Shown here piece after piece: positions 13,558-21,115 of a DNA stretch of 27,136 bases. The position numbers were made by a program, and so were the translations under genes. Under the pieces are notes generated by a model. That model saw nothing but the letters and a program-made list of their open reading frames with translations, ran no database searches and was not told where the DNA came from. The number at the start of each line of letters is the position of its first letter. Position 1 is the stretch's first letter. Origin of the DNA: a virus; IMG/VR virus record IMGVR_UViG_3300009428_002972, positions 1 to 27,136 of that record, one strand, 5' to 3'.

Positions 13558-15414
13558 TTAAAAAATCTCGCAGGATCCCCCTGCACAAGCCAACTCGCCC
13601 GAAAGGTTAGTATCATCCTGCTCCTCATTTACATTATCTAGATTAATTTCTTTCAAATGTGTAAGCATCTCTTCATATTGTTCTTTGGTGCAGTCTTCAA
13701 ATGGTGCCTGTTTATAAGTATGATCCGAGAAAGGCAATACCGATAATCCATTGTAATATTCACGGTTCTGCCACATCCATTCTCCAACCATTTCCCACTC
13801 ATTGTCTTTAACAGTTATGGTTGCAGAGACATTATGTGTGTTCTGCCCTTTTTGGTGCCCACCACGTACCCAAGAAGACGTTACAGCCTTTACTCGCTCC
13901 AACATATCCATTGCAGACTCAGAACGTGTTATAGAGCCATCTGGAGCCTTTTGAGGGGCTGATATAACTGCTGTGTCATGTGGAGAGAAATATTCGTCCT
14001 CTACCAGTTCTGGGTGGTTCTGTGCTAAGTGCTTGTAAATTGCTTCATTCTTTCCCACTCGGATTCTGCGTATATAATATTCGTTATGCCACGCATGGAT
14101 TCCACTAGATGTGCCAAGAGTCAATGAAGTCGTTCCAGCAGGCTTTACACAAGTTGTTCTTGCTGCAGGGTTGATTCCAATTTGCATGGCTACTCTTCTG
14201 TTCTCCTTCTTGATCTCAAGGGCTGCTTTGCTCATATTTAGATTGAGAACTCTACCAGAAGCAATACCTGTCATTGAGACTCCAACTAAAGAATCCTTCT
14301 CAGTTGTTCTCTGCCAAACTGGACGGAGATAATGAAAGTCAGTATATCCTGCTTGCAAAGTACCAATGAAAGATGCCGTTTTAGAGCGTTTTTCAAGTTC
14401 TTCCTGTGTCTCTACGTCAGACACATTGATCTCAGTCAAATTACAAAACTGATATGGGCGTAAAGCGATTTCACAGCACGGATTAGTTCCCCAGTCTTTA
14501 TCATTAGAGAAGTAGAAGCCGGGCTCCCCTGCTCCAGACAATCTTACTCTTTCCCATATATCGTTAAAGAACTCTTCAGTTACACGATGACGAAGAAGTA
14601 CAACAGAATTATTTGCTCTACCTCTTTGAGGGTTAGTTTCCCACCAATCTCCTACTTTTGCCGCTAGCATCGACGCATCATCTGCAGAGAATAGAGAGAT
14701 TAATGCAGCACGACGAATACCACCTGCAAGTACAGCATCTGCGATATAACACATGATATCGTGCGCTTCAATGGTAGACAACTTTTCTCCATCTTCCTTT
14801 TCTCGAAGGATGCCTTTGATCTTGACAATGCACTCTCTAAGTGGTTGTGGACCGGGGGCTTTTCCTCCAGATGTAACCAATTTGGCTCCTTTAGGACGAA
14901 TGTCTGAAAAGTCAAAACGGATCTTTGATGTGCCTTTAAAATAAGAGTTAATTAGGGTTTTGACTGCGTCTGCCCAACCTTCTATTGAGTCGGCAATAAG
15001 AAATCGTCGAGTTCTGCCCTCGTTTGGTTTTCTGATTTCGGGCAACTTCTCTACGTGATGTTTTTGCACAGAAAAGCCAACTCCAGTACCACCAAGTAGC
15101 AAGAACATTGCTTCATTGAAAGATCTCAAATCATCAATTGGCATATACGCACAATTGAAGATCCGGTTTGGCGAAACTTCAATAGGCTTGCCTCCGAACT
15201 GCATTGATCTCATTGATGGTAAGACTTTTTTATCTAATACCATTCGATAGTTTTCTTTGATTTCGTCTGCCAATTGAGGATATTTCTCAATGTGCATATT
15301 CATATTTCTAGTGACAAGTTCTTTCCAGTTTTCACGTCTCTGGTTGCCCTCTAGATAACGTGCATATTTCATGTGGACGGTAATGTCCGATAAGATTTGA
15401 TTTGATACATCCAT
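13558..15414 (-). CDS. nrdJ: Class II (adenosylcobalamin-dependent) ribonucleotide reductase
   Basis: 618 residues. Reduces ribonucleotides to deoxyribonucleotides with a B12-generated thiyl radical, needing no oxygen and no small subunit. C88 (FNCAY) and C324 (QFCNLTEIN) form the active-site pair, and C313 in NPCCEI is the radical cysteine with E315 beside it. The 11-residue C313-C324 spacing equals that of C408-C419 in Lactobacillus RTPR. The tail CAGGSC (610-615) has the redox cysteines for re-reduction with the same spacing as RTPR. It is shorter than RTPR (739). No NrdB or NrdD/G is present. It is two bases after the helicase stop in one operon. Confidence 0.92.
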   Translation of the reverse strand: MDVSNQILSDITVHMKYARYLEGNQRRENWKELVTRNMNMHIEKYPQLADEIKENYRMVLDKKVLPSMRSMQFGGKPIEVSPNRIFNCAYMPIDDLRSFNEAMFLLLGGTGVGFSVQKHHVEKLPEIRKPNEGRTRRFLIADSIEGWADAVKTLINSYFKGTSKIRFDFSDIRPKGAKLVTSGGKAPGPQPLRECIVKIKGILREKEDGEKLSTIEAHDIMCYIADAVLAGGIRRAALISLFSADDASMLAAKVGDWWETNPQRGRANNSVVLLRHRVTEEFFNDIWERVRLSGAGEPGFYFSNDKDWGTNPCCEIALRPYQFCNLTEINVSDVETQEELEKRSKTASFIGTLQAGYTDFHYLRPVWQRTTEKDSLVGVSMTGIASGRVLNLNMSKAALEIKKENRRVAMQIGINPAARTTCVKPAGTTSLTLGTSSGIHAWHNEYYIRRIRVGKNEAIYKHLAQNHPELVEDEYFSPHDTAVISAPQKAPDGSITRSESAMDMLERVKAVTSSWVRGGHQKGQNTHNVSATITVKDNEWEMVGEWMWQNREYYNGLSVLPFSDHTYKQAPFEDCTKEQYEEMLTHLKEINLDNVNEEQDDTNLSGELACAGGSCEIF

Positions 15415-15416
15415 GA

Positions 15417-16781
15417 TTAATTCTCCTTGTTGTTTTTGTATCTTTGATATAAACTTGCTTTGTGTTCAGACAAAGACTTTTCTTCTATTTGTTGCATTGT
15501 CTCAGTCGACTCTGATAATACTTTCATGTTGACGCAACTCCAATCTGCCATAATTGGATAAACAATTCCATCCGGTCCATTACGATTTTTTGCAATAAAC
15601 ATTCTTCCAGTGTTGTTAACTTTGTCTTGAGCCGTTCGAGAGATGGAACAGATAAAGTCTGCAACAAAACACTTGTTGAAAGCCTCTGATATAGCCTCCA
15701 TCGTCACAACTTCAGCATTGAGTCCTGATCTGTTAGTCTGTGATGCTGTCCATAAGGGACAATCATATATCTGTGCAATACCACGCAATTCTTCATATAT
15801 GTTCTCCAAGTCATGTCTTTTCTCTCTCGTCATTGAGACTGGCTTAAGGAGATCCGCATAATCAACAATGATCATCCCAACCTCAACTCCTCTCTTCTTG
15901 AGTTTTTCTAAGTGGGATTTTATAGATTGTGTAGATGCAGATTTAGTTGGATATTCTTTAATTACTAAAGAGCCGCCTAATTCGCTAATTTGATCATAAA
16001 CTTTGTCTTTGAACGTATTCAAATCATTAAGAGGGACTCCGGTTATACAAGAATCATATCTTCTACCAATAACTTTATCAGAAAGTTCCATAGTGTAATG
16101 AACAACTGCTTTTCCTTGCTTAATCGCATTGGAACCAAGTGCGGTTAACACCATAGATTTCCCTGCTCCTGTTGGAGCCACAACGACTCCCATTTCCCTT
16201 TTACCAAGTCCGCCTTGTGTTATCATGTCGATCTCATCCCATCCTGTGGATAGAGGATCACGAGCCTTTAAATGATATCTTTCTTCGAAGTCTGTAAGGT
16301 ATTCATAACCTGCTTCGTTTCCGGTACCTAGTGACAATGCATCGTTGATTACTTTACTAATCTCATCGAACGAAGATGCTTGCATCAAATTCATTGTCTC
16401 TATCAGTGCTGCTTTTAGTTTTTGTTTTCTACAAAAATCTAAACTAGTCACTTTGATGTATTCGGAATCTTCTACAGTATTTGCATGTATTCTAGAGAAG
16501 TAATCTTTTACTTGCTGCTGGAGGACTTCGTTTTCTCCATCGAGTTCTGTTCTTAGTATTGTGATCATTGTTTTGTAGGTTGGGTGAACCAAATACTTCT
16601 TTCGATAGTCTATAATCTTAAGTACAAATACTTGCAAGTAAGATAATTCAAAAAAGTTTGGATCGAGAACCTCTGTAATCTGATCGCAATATGGGCGATC
16701 CTCTAGCATTAGTTGTACCATTGCCTCTTGAAAATGTTTTCCAAATCTAGAAAAATCTTCTGGCATTTTTCTCATATTCAT
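15417..16781 (-). CDS. Replicative DNA helicase (DnaB / T4 gp41 type)
   Basis: 454 residues from ATG 16781 with a GGAGGG site. Unwinds DNA 5'-3' at the fork as a hexamer. The N-terminal 160 residues are helical (DnaB N-domain-like). The RecA-fold motor has STGWDEIDMITQGGLGKREM, Walker A APTGAGKS (202-209), YTMELSDKVIGRR, Walker B GMIIVDYADLL and the H4 region TASQTNRSG. The C-terminus is charged. The promoter element lies 25 bases before the start and itself contains the stop of the upstream exonuclease. Confidence 0.93.
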   Translation of the reverse strand: MNMRKMPEDFSRFGKHFQEAMVQLMLEDRPYCDQITEVLDPNFFELSYLQVFVLKIIDYRKKYLVHPTYKTMITILRTELDGENEVLQQQVKDYFSRIHANTVEDSEYIKVTSLDFCRKQKLKAALIETMNLMQASSFDEISKVINDALSLGTGNEAGYEYLTDFEERYHLKARDPLSTGWDEIDMITQGGLGKREMGVVVAPTGAGKSMVLTALGSNAIKQGKAVVHYTMELSDKVIGRRYDSCITGVPLNDLNTFKDKVYDQISELGGSLVIKEYPTKSASTQSIKSHLEKLKKRGVEVGMIIVDYADLLKPVSMTREKRHDLENIYEELRGIAQIYDCPLWTASQTNRSGLNAEVVTMEAISEAFNKCFVADFICSISRTAQDKVNNTGRMFIAKNRNGPDGIVYPIMADWSCVNMKVLSESTETMQQIEEKSLSEHKASLYQRYKNNKEN

Positions 16782-16806
16782 GTTCCCTCCGTTGTTGTTA
16801 CTTTTC

Positions 16807-16833
16807 TATACGTTTGTACTGTTGTTTTTATTC
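16807..16833 (-). promoter_or_regulatory. 27-base phage promoter element, helicase/RNR operon
   Basis: Copy GAATAAA-N10-CAAACGTATA. The TAA stop of the exonuclease is inside the GAATAAA box. Confidence 0.78.
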
Positions 16834-17796
16834 ATGCACTATTCTTCTCATTGTCTGGTGGAGTACATCCCATTTCAATGACATGAAGCCATCTTCCGCT
16901 AGCAACATCTTATAGCCGGTAAGGTTGAGATGCTTTTCTCGCCCCATCAAAGTGTTGTCAATGATTTTTCGCCTTTGATAGGAAATAGAAGGTTGATACA
17001 GTTGCATGATTTTGTAATTATCATAGATTATATCTTCACATTCTAGTACTTTTTCTAGATACTTACTTTTCTTCTCTTTAAGAGATTCCTTAGTAGCACT
17101 AAGTATGTCTCTGACTGAATATTCGGTTTCATTTTCTAGAAAAGGAAAGAATTTTACAACCCTTCCAAAACCGATACCCGGAACTCCAGGCAGATTGTCA
17201 GATGGATCACCTACCATTGCTCTCGCTAGTGCCATATTCTTAGGATGAATCTTTAAATCTTCAAGGATTCTCTTGGTGTTTAGGACTTCCCAAGGCTTTT
17301 TAGCAGGGCGACATAAGATAGTATTTTCATCGCATAGTTGCATAAAATCTTTGTCATTTGAAAGAATAACCTTCTTCCAGTCAGATAGTTCTTTTGACTG
17401 AGCGATTACAGCGATAACATCATCAGCCTCGACATCTTCGAACATAAACTGGCATATCGGAAGAGTGTCTAGATATTCTAGCAAGCGAGTTTGTTGCCAC
17501 ACTTTATTACTCATCTCTTCTTCTTGAGAGAAATCGTAATTCATATCTTTTGGAAGGTGGACTACTTTTCTTCCTGCTTTGTAATCTTTATTAATTTGGC
17601 GTCGACTTCTTGAGCCTCCACCTCCATCCCACACAACTACCACATCATCTGGTTCCGTCAATCTAATGGACTTCTGAAGACTTTTCATAAAACCTATACA
17701 TCCTCCAGATGGATATCCTTGTAGGCTAATGCTTGGATCTCTGGCATAACATCTGAAAAACATATTCAGTGCATCAATGATTAGAAGTTTTTTCAT
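16828..17796 (-). CDS. 5'-3' exonuclease, FEN-1 / T4 RNase H family
   Basis: 322 residues. Removes RNA primers and 5' flaps. PIN-like FEN motifs in order: LLIIDALNMFFRCY (4-17), VVVWDGGGGSRSRRQ (53-67), FEDVEADDVIAVI (119-131), ILSNDKDFMQL (144-154) and MVGDPSDNLPGVPGIG (194-209), which is the helix-3-turn metal and DNA-binding segment. All key acidic residues are present. Its ATG shares one base with the stop of a 35-residue frame, so translation is likely coupled. Its length suits T4 RNase H-type enzymes (about 305). Confidence 0.93.
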   Translation of the reverse strand: MKKLLIIDALNMFFRCYARDPSISLQGYPSGGCIGFMKSLQKSIRLTEPDDVVVVWDGGGGSRSRRQINKDYKAGRKVVHLPKDMNYDFSQEEEMSNKVWQQTRLLEYLDTLPICQFMFEDVEADDVIAVIAQSKELSDWKKVILSNDKDFMQLCDENTILCRPAKKPWEVLNTKRILEDLKIHPKNMALARAMVGDPSDNLPGVPGIGFGRVVKFFPFLENETEYSVRDILSATKESLKEKKSKYLEKVLECEDIIYDNYKIMQLYQPSISYQRRKIIDNTLMGREKHLNLTGYKMLLAEDGFMSLKWDVLHQTMRRIVHE

Positions 17797-17903
17797 TATT
17801 CACTTCCTAATTTAGTTTTTAGCCATATGCCAATAAATGGTATTGATGATATTGCAGCAAATAGTAAATTCCATTCACCATGACAGTTAGTTAAGTGTTC
17901 CAT
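17796..17903 (-). CDS. 35-residue membrane peptide upstream of exonuclease
   Basis: ATG 17903 to TAA 17796, beginning MEHLTNCHGEWN and followed by one hydrophobic helix (LLFAAISSIPFIGIWL) and a basic end KTKLGSE. An AAGGGG site sits five bases before the ATG, and the 27-base promoter element is 33 bases upstream, exactly where a first gene should start. The stop and the exonuclease start share a base (TAATG). These three facts support it as a real gene despite its size. Function unknown; it could act as a leader for coupled translation. Confidence 0.6.
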   Translation of the reverse strand: MEHLTNCHGEWNLLFAAISSIPFIGIWLKTKLGSE

Positions 17904-17936
17904 TGTTTCCCCTTTTGTATTGTTATTAACACATCT

Positions 17937-17963
17937 TATACGTTTGAAGGGGTAGTCTTATTC
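17937..17963 (-). promoter_or_regulatory. 27-base phage promoter element, exonuclease operon
   Basis: Copy GAATAAG-N10-CAAACGTATA. The spacer holds CCCCTT, complementary to the AAGGGG ribosome site of the 35-residue frame. Confidence 0.75.
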
Positions 17964-17986
17964 ACACATTAAGTAAAAAGTTTTAA

Positions 17987-18355
17987 TTATCTAATTCCGG
18001 CGGCTAAAAGAAACTCCTCGCCCAAAGTTCCATCTTCCATCATCTTTTTAACAACAGCGATGGTTAGTTCTCTATTGTCGTCTGCTAGTTTGTTTTGAAT
18101 CATATCAAACAACTCTTTTTCACTAAGATCGTTCTGAGTAACCCCAGAATCAGCAGGAGCATTGCGCCAATCATGACTCATTGCTCCAAAGTGAGCGTCT
18201 AAATAATGCTTCATGAAAGGGTGTTTTATTATTTTTTGAATTTCTCTTGGAGAAATTTGGGGAGCAGATTTCTTTTGCATCATATGTCTTCTGAGTCTAG
18301 ACTCGTTTAATTCTTCTTTTACTAGTCGCCTAATGTATGATTTTGAAACTTTCAC
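17987..18355 (-). CDS. Unknown tagged protein, GTG start
   Basis: 122 residues if GTG 18355 is the start, giving VKVSKSYIRRLVKEEL, which aligns with MKVTKSYIKQLIREEL of two other proteins in the window. An ATG at 18388 would add 11 residues but overlaps the ACTATTTA motif and lacks a ribosome site, while GTG has AGGAG eight bases before it. The body is helical with HPFMKHYLDAHFGAMSHDW and an acidic segment DLSEKELFDMIQNKLADDN. No family recognised. LNE (16-18) resembles a prohead protease site. It stands alone between a RecA terminator and the exonuclease promoter. Confidence 0.66.
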   Translation of the reverse strand: MKVSKSYIRRLVKEELNESRLRRHMMQKKSAPQISPREIQKIIKHPFMKHYLDAHFGAMSHDWRNAPADSGVTQNDLSEKELFDMIQNKLADDNRELTIAVVKKMMEDGTLGEEFLLAAGIR

Positions 18356-18377
18356 CGATAATTCTCCTATTTTGATA

Positions 18378-18385
18378 TAAATAGT
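18378..18385 (-). promoter_or_regulatory. ACTATTTA motif, possible second promoter class
   Basis: GACTATTTATATC lies 23-30 bases before the GTG start. It immediately follows the RecA terminator, so the gene needs its own promoter here. Confidence 0.48.
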
Positions 18386-18388
18386 CAT

Positions 18389-18423
18389 AAAAAAAAACTC
18401 CCCACCAAATTAATGATGAGGAG
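18389..18423 (-). terminator. Strong intrinsic terminator after RecA-like gene
   Basis: CTCCTCATCA pairs with TGGTGGGGAG over 10 bases (two G-T pairs) around a 6-base loop, followed by nine T on the minus strand. Confidence 0.88.
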
Positions 18424-18463
18424 CCACAACTAAACAACAAAGTAGAACATTTCGTATTATGCG

Positions 18464-19615
18464 TTATTGTCCATCGTCATAATACTGGGATGCCTCGCCC
18501 AATCTTTTATCAAACTTCATAATGACTTCTTCATCAATGATGCCCAAAACTATTTTCTTAAACTCTTCATTAGTCTTTACTAATTCAGCAAACTTGGATT
18601 TTTGAAATTTCTGCTCAAAACCGTCTTTCTTGAGAGTAAACCAAGCGCCGCTATTGTTGAGATGCTCAGATGATGATATCGCATCGAACCAAGATTCTTC
18701 GTCTTGTATACCTACATGATCTCCCCATAGAATTTTAAAGTTACACATACGTCCATGTGTTCCAAAGCGAGATTTCTCTAGTTTACATTTAACTTCAGAA
18801 CCAATCCTATAGCCTTTTTCATCTGTAACAAATGATGCCTTTGCCTTTCTCCCTGTAAGCCATATACGAAGAGAATAAGAATATATCAATGCTTTTCCTC
18901 CGGGAGTAAAATAAGGCGTTGTCATCGCTTCAGAAGGAGATCTGGTAATATTGTCTTTCAACTGATTTAATACCAACAATGCGGAGTTGGAATTTGATAT
19001 TGGCTGTAAGAGTTTAGCCAAGCCTTTTGACAGGATACGTGGCTTAACTGCCATCGTGCTCTGTGGATTATAATCTGACTCCAAATCAGCAATCGCAGGA
19101 GTAAGAGCAAGTGAATCCCATACAAAGAGATTTTTCTCCTCTCCTGAGGATAAGATCGTCTCAATTGTCTCAAGAACAAACTCAACATTTTGCGCCTGAA
19201 CATATACAAAGTCTCCAAGGCTTTCCTCACCTTCTGTGTTTAGCATACAGCCGCACTCTTCTAAGAAGTCTGAACTGATTGCAGACTCAGAGTCAAAATA
19301 ATAAACATTGTAACCTTTTTTTTGCGCATTTCCAGAGATCTGTGCCGCCATGTAAGACTTTCCAGTGCCACTTAATCCTGCTAATTCAGAAATTCTCCCT
19401 ACTGGGATTCCTGCCTTCTTGCCTCTACAAACAATAGAGTCTAGCCAAGTGGATCCTGTGGATATCCAATCATATACATCGGTTGGATTTTCTTGTGTCA
19501 GATCATGTGCCACAGCGCCACCTGCCAACTTATTAATTATTTTCAGTTTGTCCTTGAAAGATAGTTTTCCAGTGTTATTGGTTTTACCATCTAGCATACT
19601 TCTTTTACGAGCCAT
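18464..19615 (-). CDS. RecA/UvsX-type recombinase
   Basis: 383 residues, near UvsX length (391). Forms ATP-dependent filaments on single-stranded DNA for strand exchange, repair and recombination-driven replication. Walker A GLSGTGKS is at 80-87, preceded by PVGRISELA; a Walker B-like strand LFVWDSLALTP is at 163-173; LLVLNQLKDN and FTPGGKALIYSYSLRIWL match the L2 and dimer regions of RecA/UvsX. The C-terminus is acidic and polar. It has an AAGGA site and its own promoter element 21 bases upstream, and it is closed by a strong terminator, so it is a single-gene unit. Confidence 0.92.
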   Translation of the reverse strand: MARKRSMLDGKTNNTGKLSFKDKLKIINKLAGGAVAHDLTQENPTDVYDWISTGSTWLDSIVCRGKKAGIPVGRISELAGLSGTGKSYMAAQISGNAQKKGYNVYYFDSESAISSDFLEECGCMLNTEGEESLGDFVYVQAQNVEFVLETIETILSSGEEKNLFVWDSLALTPAIADLESDYNPQSTMAVKPRILSKGLAKLLQPISNSNSALLVLNQLKDNITRSPSEAMTTPYFTPGGKALIYSYSLRIWLTGRKAKASFVTDEKGYRIGSEVKCKLEKSRFGTHGRMCNFKILWGDHVGIQDEESWFDAISSSEHLNNSGAWFTLKKDGFEQKFQKSKFAELVKTNEEFKKIVLGIIDEEVIMKFDKRLGEASQYYDDGQ

Positions 19616-19636
19616 TTTGTTTTCCTTGTTATGTTC

Positions 19637-19663
19637 TATACGTTTGAATTAGTTGTTTTATTC
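19637..19663 (-). promoter_or_regulatory. 27-base phage promoter element, RecA-like gene
   Basis: Copy GAATAAA-N10-CAAACGTATA, 21 bases before ATG 19615. It directly abuts the T-run of the SSB terminator. Confidence 0.78.
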
Positions 19664-19693
19664 AAAAAAAGACAGTCTTTAAAGAGAACTGCC
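19664..19693 (-). terminator. Intrinsic terminator after SSB gene
   Basis: GGCAGT pairs with ACTGTC (one G-T) around an 11-base loop and is followed by seven T on the minus strand; an alternative pairing uses GACAG further upstream with CTGTC. Confidence 0.6.
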
Positions 19694-19721
19694 AAACTCT
19701 GTCACAAATACTAGGAGTAAA

Positions 19722-20489
19722 TCATGAAAGTAACTCTTTAAATGCTGCATCTACGTCAGAGGCTTCTTTCGTATTGCTGCTACTAGTATATTTGGTAGTT
19801 TCCGATTCTGCTGATTCTCCTGCTTCTGCAGATAAGAATTCAGACAACAGTTGCTCAATTTCTTCGTGAGTCTTCTGATTGAAGTTGCTATCAAATTCTG
19901 GAATATTATCCAACATTGATGACACATCTGCAGATTCTTCTGCAAGTGCAGAAGGACGTCGACGAGGATGGATTTTTGTCACAGGAAACTGTGCTCCTGC
20001 TGGTTTACCATAATTGATAACTAAATCAGTACCGCCATCTGTATCTGTAATATCACCATAGTCTGGATTGAGAACCAATTGAACTAGTTCTGTATATGCC
20101 ATCTTACCATAGCCCCAGAGTCGAACGCCAGTGGCTTCTTCTCCACGAACTACTACTGGTGAAAAGAAACGTTCCTTCGGGAATAAAGTCTTGCAAAACT
20201 TCATAGTATCTTTGTCATTAGATGCTTTTGCTTCTTGCCATGTGCTCCAAGCAAAATCGCATACAGGACAATCCTTGCCATGCTGTTTCTTAGGACAGAC
20301 GAAACCAGGGTTCTTACCTACATTATAGTGAAAGTAGTACTGCTTGAACGGATCTCCATCGGGGGTGGGTACAATACGAATTGTTTGATCACCATCTTGT
20401 GGTTTCCAAAAAATGTTTTGTTTTGAGTCCCCTCCTTTTCCTTGAAGTGCGTTGAGTTTTTGTTGCATTTTAGTGAAATCTATAGCCAT
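19722..20489 (-). CDS. Single-stranded DNA-binding protein, T4 gp32 type
   Basis: 255 residues. Coats single-stranded DNA at forks and recruits replication and recombination proteins. The N-terminus MAIDFTKMQQKLNALQ is the basic cooperativity region. A zinc-binding site is visible in CPKKQHGKDCPVC (C-x6-C-x2-C with a His inside). The core has NIFWKPQDGDQTIRIVPTP. Residues about 180-255 form an acidic, Ser/Glu-rich tail ending DVDAAFKELLS, as in gp32. Zinc ligand spacing differs from T4. The leader is the longest of the promoter-driven genes (74 bases) and carries two small hairpins followed by an A-rich stretch into the ribosome site. Confidence 0.92.
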   Translation of the reverse strand: MAIDFTKMQQKLNALQGKGGDSKQNIFWKPQDGDQTIRIVPTPDGDPFKQYYFHYNVGKNPGFVCPKKQHGKDCPVCDFAWSTWQEAKASNDKDTMKFCKTLFPKERFFSPVVVRGEEATGVRLWGYGKMAYTELVQLVLNPDYGDITDTDGGTDLVINYGKPAGAQFPVTKIHPRRRPSALAEESADVSSMLDNIPEFDSNFNQKTHEEIEQLLSEFLSAEAGESAESETTKYTSSSNTKEASDVDAAFKELLS

Positions 20490-20518
20490 AATAATTCTCC
20501 TTTGTGTGTTTAATTTTG

Positions 20519-20552
20519 ACTTTGTCTAAAGTAGAAATGACGATCTGCCATT
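20519..20552 (-). promoter_or_regulatory. Two small hairpins in the SSB mRNA leader
   Basis: AATGGC/GTCATT (20552-20536, 5-base loop) and ACTTT/AAAGT (20532-20519, 4-base loop), followed by an unstructured A-rich run to AAGGAG. This resembles the layout of the T4 gene 32 autoregulatory leader. Confidence 0.45.
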
Positions 20553-20563
20553 CCCCTATATTT

Positions 20564-20590
20564 TATACGTTTGAGTTTGGTGTTTTATTC
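20564..20590 (-). promoter_or_regulatory. 27-base phage promoter element, SSB gene
   Basis: Copy GAATAAA-N10-CAAACGTATA, 74 bases before ATG 20489. Confidence 0.78.
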
Positions 20591-20607
20591 AGTATTTCTA
20601 CTTAAAT

Positions 20608-20757
20608 CTAATCTAATTCTTGATCGGAAACATATTTATTCCCACCTTTGCCATCTGAGACTTTATGATGGCTATTATCTCCACTCCAGCCATTATCTTT
20701 AGTTTCATAAGAGTCCTTTACTGGACGTCCTTTGTATGTTTTTCTACTTTTACTCAT
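20608..20757 (-). CDS. 49-residue basic hydrophilic protein
   Basis: ATG 20757 to TAG 20608, beginning MSKSRKTYKGRPVKD and rich in Gly, Asn, Asp, Lys and Ser, so probably disordered or nucleic-acid-binding. The AAGGGG site overlaps the stop of the upstream gene (20767) and lies at normal distance from the ATG. It fills the gap between two firm genes, with the SSB promoter right after it. No family recognised. Confidence 0.6.
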   Translation of the reverse strand: MSKSRKTYKGRPVKDSYETKDNGWSGDNSHHKVSDGKGGNKYVSDQELD

Positions 20758-20766
20758 TTTATCCCC

Positions 20767-21048
20767 TTATTGATTTGAATTGTTAAAATTATTTAGAATT
20801 GTTTCTTCTGCGTCGAAAGAAACAACTTCCTCTGTATTGGCTGTTCGCCAATTGAATGTACGCCATCCTTGAGTCTCAAGATCCCATACGGTTTCCAGTC
20901 CTTCTTTAAGGTTACGTGTTTTTCCTGTGCCTTTAGTATTGCCTTCTACAAATGTCGTTGGCAAGTCTTGTGAGCGAACAAAGAACATAGTTCGAAGTTC
21001 TCCATTTGCTTTTGTGAATGATCCACGATAATATTTGATGTTTTCCAT
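20767..21048 (-). CDS. Small beta-barrel-like phage protein (DUF2693/WYL_2-like)
   Basis: 93 residues. The N-terminal half YYRGSFTKANGELRTMFFVR followed by DLP resembles the short Sm/SH3-like beta domain seen in phage proteins grouped as DUF2693; that match is from memory of the pattern. The rest includes LETVWDLETQGWRTFNWRTA and an acidic, Asn-rich end. It has AAAGGAG and a promoter element 31 bases upstream. Such small domains often bind nucleic acid, but no function is known here. It is co-transcribed with the 49-residue gene. Confidence 0.55.
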   Translation of the reverse strand: MENIKYYRGSFTKANGELRTMFFVRSQDLPTTFVEGNTKGTGKTRNLKEGLETVWDLETQGWRTFNWRTANTEEVVSFDAEETILNNFNNSNQ

Positions 21049-21079
21049 TTTTTTCTCCTTTAGTTGTTATGGTATTAAT

Positions 21080-21106
21080 TATACGTTTGTACTTGGCGGT
21101 TTATTC
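21080..21106 (-). promoter_or_regulatory. 27-base phage promoter element, DUF2693-like gene
   Basis: Copy GAATAAA-N10-CAAACGTATA, 31 bases before ATG 21048 and 9 bases after the methyltransferase stop. Confidence 0.78.
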
Positions 21107-21115
21107 AAAAAAGTT

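Noticed and set aside
18376-18383. TATAAATA on the plus strand, equal to the T4 late promoter core
   Set aside because: No gene is read on that strand here; the reverse reading ACTATTTA upstream of the tagged gene is the more useful interpretation.
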